NCBI GenBank assembly: GCA_046597455.1
Contig: JBKJKJ010000456.1
Coordinates: 1-17,813, forward strand
Direction: 5' to 3'
From: JAQGMV01 sp046597455
GTDB lineage: Bacteria; Pseudomonadota; Gammaproteobacteria; Burkholderiales; SG8-41
Length of the DNA stretch: 17,813 nucleotides
Shown: one piece after another, positions 13,381 through 17,813 of the stretch
How positions within the stretch are numbered: the stretch's first letter is position 1
Layout of the letters: each line of letters opens with the position of its first letter
The notes under the pieces: model-generated
Database searches by the model: none
Told to the model about the DNA's origin: nothing
The model's input: the letters and a program-made list of their open reading frames with translations, nothing else
Program-made: the position numbers and the translations under genes

Positions 13381-14253
13381 TCAAGCCAGTGTGCGATGGG
13401 TCAAGGCAGGCAGGCTCAGGCGCAGTTTTCGGGTGTGCGCGTGGTTGATATCGCCGATCACCACGCCCGAACCTCGCGGCAGCCGGTCGATTATCACACC
13501 CCAGGGATCGATAAGCATCGTATCCCCATGCGTTTCGCGCTTGTTCACGTGGTAACCGCCTTGCGCCGGGGCCAGCACATACGCCAGGTTTTCGATGGCG
13601 CGGGCGCGCAGCAGCGTCTCCCAATGCGCTTTGCCGGTGGTTTCGGTAAATGCCGAAGGCACAAGGATCAGATCGACGTCTTTCATCGCCCGGTAAAGCT
13701 CGGGAAAACGCAGGTCGTAGCAGATCGACAGGCCGATCCGGCCAAAAGGCGAGTCGAAAACAACCACCTCTTTCCCCGGCTCTATGGTGCGCGGCTCGGA
13801 GTAGCTCTCGTCACCCATTTCGAAGCCGAAGAGATGGATTTTGTCGTAACGCGCGACGAGGCTGCCCTTTTCGTCGTACACGAGGCTGCTGTTGAGCACC
13901 TTGTCCGGCACCGAAGCGACGAGTGGCACCGAGCCTCCCACGATCCAGATACCGTGGCGACGCGCGGTGCTCGACAGGAATTCCTGGATGGGGCCTGAGC
14001 CCGGCTCCTCACGCACCTTGACCTTGTCGCGTTCGTCCAGCCCCATCACCGGAAAGTATTCCGGAAGCGCGACAAGACGTGCGCCCTGCATGGCCGCCAT
14101 CTCGATCAGACGGCCCGCTTCCCGCAGGTTTCCCGCCACATTCGGACCCGAGGCCATCTGCACCGCAGCGATGCGTACGCTTCCCGGCACAGGCCGCGGC
14201 TCGCGCGGCGCGAAAGTGAAATCCCGGGGACTCGCGTGCAGCCTGCTGCTCAT
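13381..14253 (-). CDS. Nitrilase-superfamily carbon-nitrogen hydrolase (Nit1/deaminated-glutathione-amidase-like)
   Basis: 290 residues. The Glu-Lys-Cys triad is complete: Glu65 in LVALPEYF, Lys138 in YDKIHLF, and nucleophile Cys178 in SICYDLRFPELYR. The GFEMGDESYSEP loop and the AFTETTGKAHWETLLRARAIENLAYVLAP block fit the Nit1 branch, which includes amidases acting on deaminated glutathione as metabolite repair; that substrate is inferred from family only. It is cytoplasmic. The ATG at 14253 overlaps the stop of the upstream gene as ATGA, which fixes the start; a further in-frame extension to 14562 would run antiparallel-like through the neighbour's coding frame and has no family match. It sits between yhdP/small gene and tldD, an order conserved in beta- and gammaproteobacteria. 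Confidence 0.93.
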   Translation of the reverse strand: MSSRLHASPRDFTFAPREPRPVPGSVRIAAVQMASGPNVAGNLREAGRLIEMAAMQGARLVALPEYFPVMGLDERDKVKVREEPGSGPIQEFLSSTARRHGIWIVGGSVPLVASVPDKVLNSSLVYDEKGSLVARYDKIHLFGFEMGDESYSEPRTIEPGKEVVVFDSPFGRIGLSICYDLRFPELYRAMKDVDLILVPSAFTETTGKAHWETLLRARAIENLAYVLAPAQGGYHVNKRETHGDTMLIDPWGVIIDRLPRGSGVVIGDINHAHTRKLRLSLPALTHRTLA

Positions 14254-14591
14254 TGAACGATCTCTATCCTTATCGGCGCGCCCGAAGCGCCGTCGCTGCG
14301 CAATGCGATCCGGCGCGTATCGATTGCCAGCGCAGCGAGCCACGAACGCAGTTCCTCGGCCTGCAACAACGCTTCCTGGCCCGATGCGTGGTGGATGACG
14401 ATAGCCGCGTCCGGTTTCGCAAGGGCGACAACCACTGCGCGCTTCACGTTCTCCTGCTCCATCACCGCACGCCCGGTTCGCGGCCGGTCCCACAGCTCGG
14501 GAGGCACGTCCACACTTTGCCCGAAAGCGGACACTGAGAAAACACCGGAGCAAACCGCACACGTAAGCGCGATAAAAGATCTTAGCATCAT
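14250..14591 (-). CDS. Small exported protein of unknown function
   Basis: 113 residues that I cannot assign to a named family. The N-terminus (MMLRSFIALTCAVCSGVFSVSAFG) is a plausible signal peptide, giving a mature periplasmic protein of about 90 residues. The mature part begins SVDVPPELWDRPRTG. It then has a strand-helix-strand pattern (RAVVVALAKPDAAIVIHHA, then QEALLQAEELRSWLAALAIDTRRIAL) reminiscent of the OmpA-like peptidoglycan-binding fold, though it is shorter and lacks a clear Asp/Arg ligand pair; this is only a suggestion. The start overlaps the yhdP stop (ATGA, start at 14591 or the next ATG at 14588) and its stop overlaps the nitrilase start (ATGA). It is thus tightly coupled to both and must be a real gene. 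Confidence 0.8.
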   Translation of the reverse strand: MMLRSFIALTCAVCSGVFSVSAFGQSVDVPPELWDRPRTGRAVMEQENVKRAVVVALAKPDAAIVIHHASGQEALLQAEELRSWLAALAIDTRRIALRSDGASGAPIRIEIVQ

Positions 14592-17500
14592 GGCGTGCCT
14601 TCCGTGCTCATCAGAGCGGGGCGGTCCGGCCTGGACACGCGCGGATCGGACCAGCTCCCGGTGACCAAGTACTCGAAGGACGCCAGCTTCTCGATGGGAT
14701 CCTTGAGGATTTTCTGCGCAAGGTAGGCTGCCGCGCCGATCACGGGACCGCCGATCAACGCCCCTGCAATGGAAGCGGCCTCCGACAGGTGGGGGGTCAC
14801 ACGCACGCGCAGCTTTTGCGATTCCTCGGCCAGGTCGACTTCGCCGCTCATGACGACGCGCGCGGCGGGGCCTGCGATGCGGAAGTTCTCGGCGTTCGCG
14901 ATGCCGCGGTCGATTTTCGTCGAGCCCGCGATGCTGTCGAATGCGAAACCGTCACTGAAGATGTCGCGAAAATCGAGGCTGATACGCCGTGGCAGCGATT
15001 GCAGTGACAGGATGCCCAGAAGTTTGCCCAGGCCCGGCTCGAGCTTCACGAACTGGCCTTTCGCCGCTTCGATTCCCAGTTGCCCGCTCAACGTCGGAAA
15101 ATCGAAGTCCGGCGGGCCACCCGCCCACGAGAGCTGCCCTTCTATTTTTGCCGTCCCGCCGCGCACACCCCCCGGCAATTGCCAGCGCGCGAGCGTTTTG
15201 CCGATGTCGGTCACATCCATCCGGACATTGAGGTGAGTGCGCGGCTGAGTGAGCCAGCCCTGCCACAGGCCATCCGCGTTGAGCACATTGTCAGGGCTCG
15301 ACAACCGCAGCCGCTCGATCCGCCAGTCGCGCTCCTGGTGAACGGCGTTCAACTCGAGCTTGCCGAGCTGCTTCTGGCCGTACTGGAACTGGTCCACGAT
15401 CACGTCGAGCGCGGGCAGCTCGAGCAGTTTGCCCGCCGGCGGTTTGGTGGTGGGCACCAGCGGTTTGCCTTCGGACGACGGAAGGGTCAGTTTCTTCAAT
15501 CGCGCCGTCAGCCGGCCCTTGCCTTCGCCACGCCACGTCACCGCGCCCTCCACCTCGCGTCCGGCGAGCGCGAGCTGGGTCACGCCGTTCTGCGCCAATG
15601 CGCTCACGCCGAGCTCGTTGAAACGGCGGCCGAAGAAATCGACCTGACCGAACTTCACCTCGGCACCCCCGACTGAATAAGTCGGTTCCGCGTCCGCGCC
15701 GCCTCGGCTGAAGGCGAGCCACTCGTCGAAATCGAGGCTTTTCAGTGCGCCGCGGATCCAGATGCCCGGCCGATCGAGCTCTCCCGCCTCGCCGCCGCCG
15801 AGCCGTACCGCGCCACGTTCCACGATCATCTGCTTACCGTCGTTGCGGCGCGCGAACTCCGCCTTGACGATCTCGCCGTAGCCGAACGAGATACGGTCCT
15901 GCTGCGCACTGATGAAGCGCCGTTCGATCCGCAGCGGCACCGTCTCGGACGCGGTTTTGGAGAAAGGTGCCGGCAAACTGGAGGCGATGCCCTGGAGACC
16001 CGATTCGATGACGAGATCGGGAATTTTCTTGCGCAGCGTGAGGACTCCGCGCCAGTCGGTGGCGCCGCGCAGGTTCTGCATCCACGCAGGGCCGCCGGCC
16101 TTGCGCACGTTGTCGGCGTTGATGCGCCCCTGCAGGGTCGCACGCATGGTGGAATCGCGCTGCGTCGTCGCCGCGATCGATATCGGACCACCGAGAAACA
16201 CACCCGACACCGCAGGCAGGCGCACGGCGTTCTCGGTGAACTCGATGCGTCCGTTCGCCTGCTCCAGGGGCGGCAGGTCACGCTCGATGACGAGGTGGTT
16301 ATTCGTGAAGACGTACGTGCCGGCGACCTTGATGCCCGCCGGCTGCCCGAGCGGAAAAGAGAACTTCAGCGCGAGCTTTCCCGCGCCCTGCGCCTGCATG
16401 CTTTCAGTGAAGTGGTCGGTCATTTCCGTCAGCGGGCTTTTGGCGATGAACGCAAGGAAGTCGGACGTCGGCCCTTCAGCCTCTCCGCGCAGATCGAGAA
16501 CTTCGGGATGCGCCTTCATATCCGTGATCTCGCCCTGCACAGGACCGAGCTTCACGCCGTATATCGTCCCCTGACGCGCCGTGAAATCCATGCGGATGCC
16601 GCGAAACTGCAGATCGCCCTCGATGTTCGCGATTTGCGGCCAGCGGTCCGCATAATCGAGCGTGCCGCCCGCCACCTTGGCCGTCACGTGAAATATGCCG
16701 CGCTTATCCTGCGGAAACGGAAAGTCTTCGAGCTTGCCTTTGACTCTGAAGCGCACGTCGTTCGACTGGCCTGCGACGATCGCGCGCTCGAGCCAGGGCC
16801 GCACTTTCTTCAATTCCGTGACCGGCATGTAGCGCGGAACGGCGCGCGCGTCGGCGTGAGTAAGGCTGCCAGTCAGATCGATGTCGCCGCGGCCCTGGAC
16901 AGCGGAACGGTAACTGCCGAACACGGTGCCCACGGCATCCGCGTTCGCGAAGGAAGCATTGCTGAGCCGATACTCGACGCGATCGCCTGCACGAGTCCAC
17001 GCGAGCTGAGCGGTCAGCGTGTCGAACGCAAGCGGCGCGCTGAAAACCTCAGGCATGTCGAACCCCGCGCGCTCCCCGACGAGGTGCAGCGTGCCCCCTT
17101 TCTCGGTGCCGTCGATGTTACCGCTCAGGCCCGACACACCGGGGTGCCTGCCCCATCGATCGATCGCAACGTTCTCGAACCGGCCGCGCGCGCTGTAGCG
17201 CTCGGGGGACGGCAAGGTGCCGTGCCATTTCAGCACGAGGTCATGAACGCTGCCGCGGGGCGAATGCCCGAGAAACCGTGCACGCACCGCGTCGTCGAGC
17301 GGCAGGCGGTCGGCGATCATCGCGAGCGGCGCGAGGCTGAGCGCATTCGCGTGGACCTCGCCGTGCTGCGTCCCCGCCTTGTCGGACGTGATGCGCACGA
17401 GCAGGTCGGCCGGCGCCAGCGCAGCATCGCCGCCTGCGAGCGCGAGCTTCACCGCCGAGAATTCGAAGCCGGAGGGGACCTGTTTCCACCCCAGACGGCC

Positions 17501-17813
17501 TGCAAGCACATCGAGGTCGAGCTCGGGCAAATCCTTTCGCAGCCGCGTCTGCACGCCCGAAAGCCGCACGTCCGCCACGACCTCGGAGAGCTGGTTTTGC
17601 GCGTAGGTGAGCCAGGTACGGAGCGCGCCTGAGCCGCGCATGATCTCGACGGGAATGTCGAACCAGGCTTTCCAGACCGCCAGATTTGCCGAGTCGAGCT
17701 GCATGAAAAGCCGCCCGTTCCAGTTAGACACCACGTCGGCGCCGTCGCCGCGCACGTCGCCCCGCACATCGATTCGGCTTGCGCGCGCTGCCGCCGGCGG
17801 ACCTCGCGGGGCC
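14588..17813 (-). CDS. yhdP: YhdP family AsmA-like protein (N-terminus beyond the window)
   Basis: 1074 residues are visible to the stop; the reading frame stays open to the right edge, so about the first 200 residues are missing compared with the usual 1250-1300. YhdP is an inner-membrane-anchored periplasmic bridge of the AsmA-like group, implicated with TamB and YdbH in moving phospholipids to the outer membrane. The visible part is rich in beta-strand repeats (for example FENVAIDRWGRHPGVSGLSG and DLTGSLTHADARAVPRYMP). It ends with the AsmA-type C-terminal region: LEPGLGKLLGILSLQSLPRR, ISLDFRDIFSDGFAFDSI, then GPAARVVMSGEVDLAEE and a glycine-rich stretch ALIGGPVIGAAAYLAQKIL. It is the first visible gene of the block with the small exported protein, nitrilase and tldD. 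An internal start such as the GTG at 17767 is not the true one. Confidence 0.93.
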   Translation of the reverse strand, partial: APRGPPAAARASRIDVRGDVRGDGADVVSNWNGRLFMQLDSANLAVWKAWFDIPVEIMRGSGALRTWLTYAQNQLSEVVADVRLSGVQTRLRKDLPELDLDVLAGRLGWKQVPSGFEFSAVKLALAGGDAALAPADLLVRITSDKAGTQHGEVHANALSLAPLAMIADRLPLDDAVRARFLGHSPRGSVHDLVLKWHGTLPSPERYSARGRFENVAIDRWGRHPGVSGLSGNIDGTEKGGTLHLVGERAGFDMPEVFSAPLAFDTLTAQLAWTRAGDRVEYRLSNASFANADAVGTVFGSYRSAVQGRGDIDLTGSLTHADARAVPRYMPVTELKKVRPWLERAIVAGQSNDVRFRVKGKLEDFPFPQDKRGIFHVTAKVAGGTLDYADRWPQIANIEGDLQFRGIRMDFTARQGTIYGVKLGPVQGEITDMKAHPEVLDLRGEAEGPTSDFLAFIAKSPLTEMTDHFTESMQAQGAGKLALKFSFPLGQPAGIKVAGTYVFTNNHLVIERDLPPLEQANGRIEFTENAVRLPAVSGVFLGGPISIAATTQRDSTMRATLQGRINADNVRKAGGPAWMQNLRGATDWRGVLTLRKKIPDLVIESGLQGIASSLPAPFSKTASETVPLRIERRFISAQQDRISFGYGEIVKAEFARRNDGKQMIVERGAVRLGGGEAGELDRPGIWIRGALKSLDFDEWLAFSRGGADAEPTYSVGGAEVKFGQVDFFGRRFNELGVSALAQNGVTQLALAGREVEGAVTWRGEGKGRLTARLKKLTLPSSEGKPLVPTTKPPAGKLLELPALDVIVDQFQYGQKQLGKLELNAVHQERDWRIERLRLSSPDNVLNADGLWQGWLTQPRTHLNVRMDVTDIGKTLARWQLPGGVRGGTAKIEGQLSWAGGPPDFDFPTLSGQLGIEAAKGQFVKLEPGLGKLLGILSLQSLPRRISLDFRDIFSDGFAFDSIAGSTKIDRGIANAENFRIAGPAARVVMSGEVDLAEESQKLRVRVTPHLSEAASIAGALIGGPVIGAAAYLAQKILKDPIEKLASFEYLVTGSWSDPRVSRPDRPALMSTEGTP

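Noticed and set aside
14254..14562. Extended N-terminus for the nitrilase protein
   Set aside because: It would overlap almost the whole small exported gene in another frame; the ATGA junction and family alignment favour the start at 14253.
16295..17632. Long plus-strand frame across yhdP, with a similar one at 11769-12707 across tldD
   Set aside because: Both mirror real genes and show the Arg/His/Val-rich composition of shadow frames, without signal peptide, motif or ribosome binding site.
1..17813. tRNA, rRNA, CRISPR, insertion sequences, phage genes
   Set aside because: None recognised on either strand; gaps between genes are short and all are described.

Overview
The window is a GC-rich, almost fully coding piece of a proteobacterial chromosome, most likely a betaproteobacterium. 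The support is the nth-DUF1841 pair, the order yhdP-(small gene)-nitrilase-tldD-aroG, proteins that read as close relatives of betaproteobacterial families, and TATAAT-type -10 boxes standing out against the GC-rich background. There are no tRNA or rRNA genes, insertion sequences or CRISPR arrays.

Region 1 (1-4089, minus strand) is part of a type VI secretion system (T6SS) operon in the order tssA-tssB-tssC-hcp-hcp. It encodes the TssA cap/baseplate-associated protein, the two contractile sheath proteins, and two Hcp tube proteins that are not copies of each other; the second runs off the left edge. Baseplate, membrane-complex, ClpV and VgrG genes are not in view. Hairpins in the tssC-hcp and hcp-hcp gaps may help set the high Hcp level such systems need.

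Region 2 (4090-5517, plus strand) is nth (endonuclease III, GTG start) directly joined to a DUF1841 gene. Region 3 (5575-6310, minus) holds two small exported monoheme cytochromes c. They diverge from region 4 (6529-8920, plus), which holds a SulP/SLC26 anion transporter with a STAS domain and a cysteine-bearing tail, followed after one base by a PduO-type cobalamin adenosyltransferase.

Region 5 (9002-11640, minus) holds a BtuF-like periplasmic cobalamin-binding protein convergent with the adenosyltransferase, a stand-alone cyclic-nucleotide-binding-domain protein, and a class I DAHP synthase (aroG) with its own probable promoter. Region 6 (11796-17813, minus) is the conserved block yhdP (N-terminus cut by the right edge), a small exported protein, a nitrilase-family amidase and tldD. 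The first three genes overlap by ATGA junctions.

Most of the window is ordinary housekeeping. I did not find a convincing undescribed system. The items most worth a second look are the paired unlike Hcp genes with their intergenic hairpins, the cysteine tail of the SulP transporter, the uncharacterised small periplasmic gene locked between yhdP and the nitrilase, and a 10-bp palindrome repeated in two intergenic regions.
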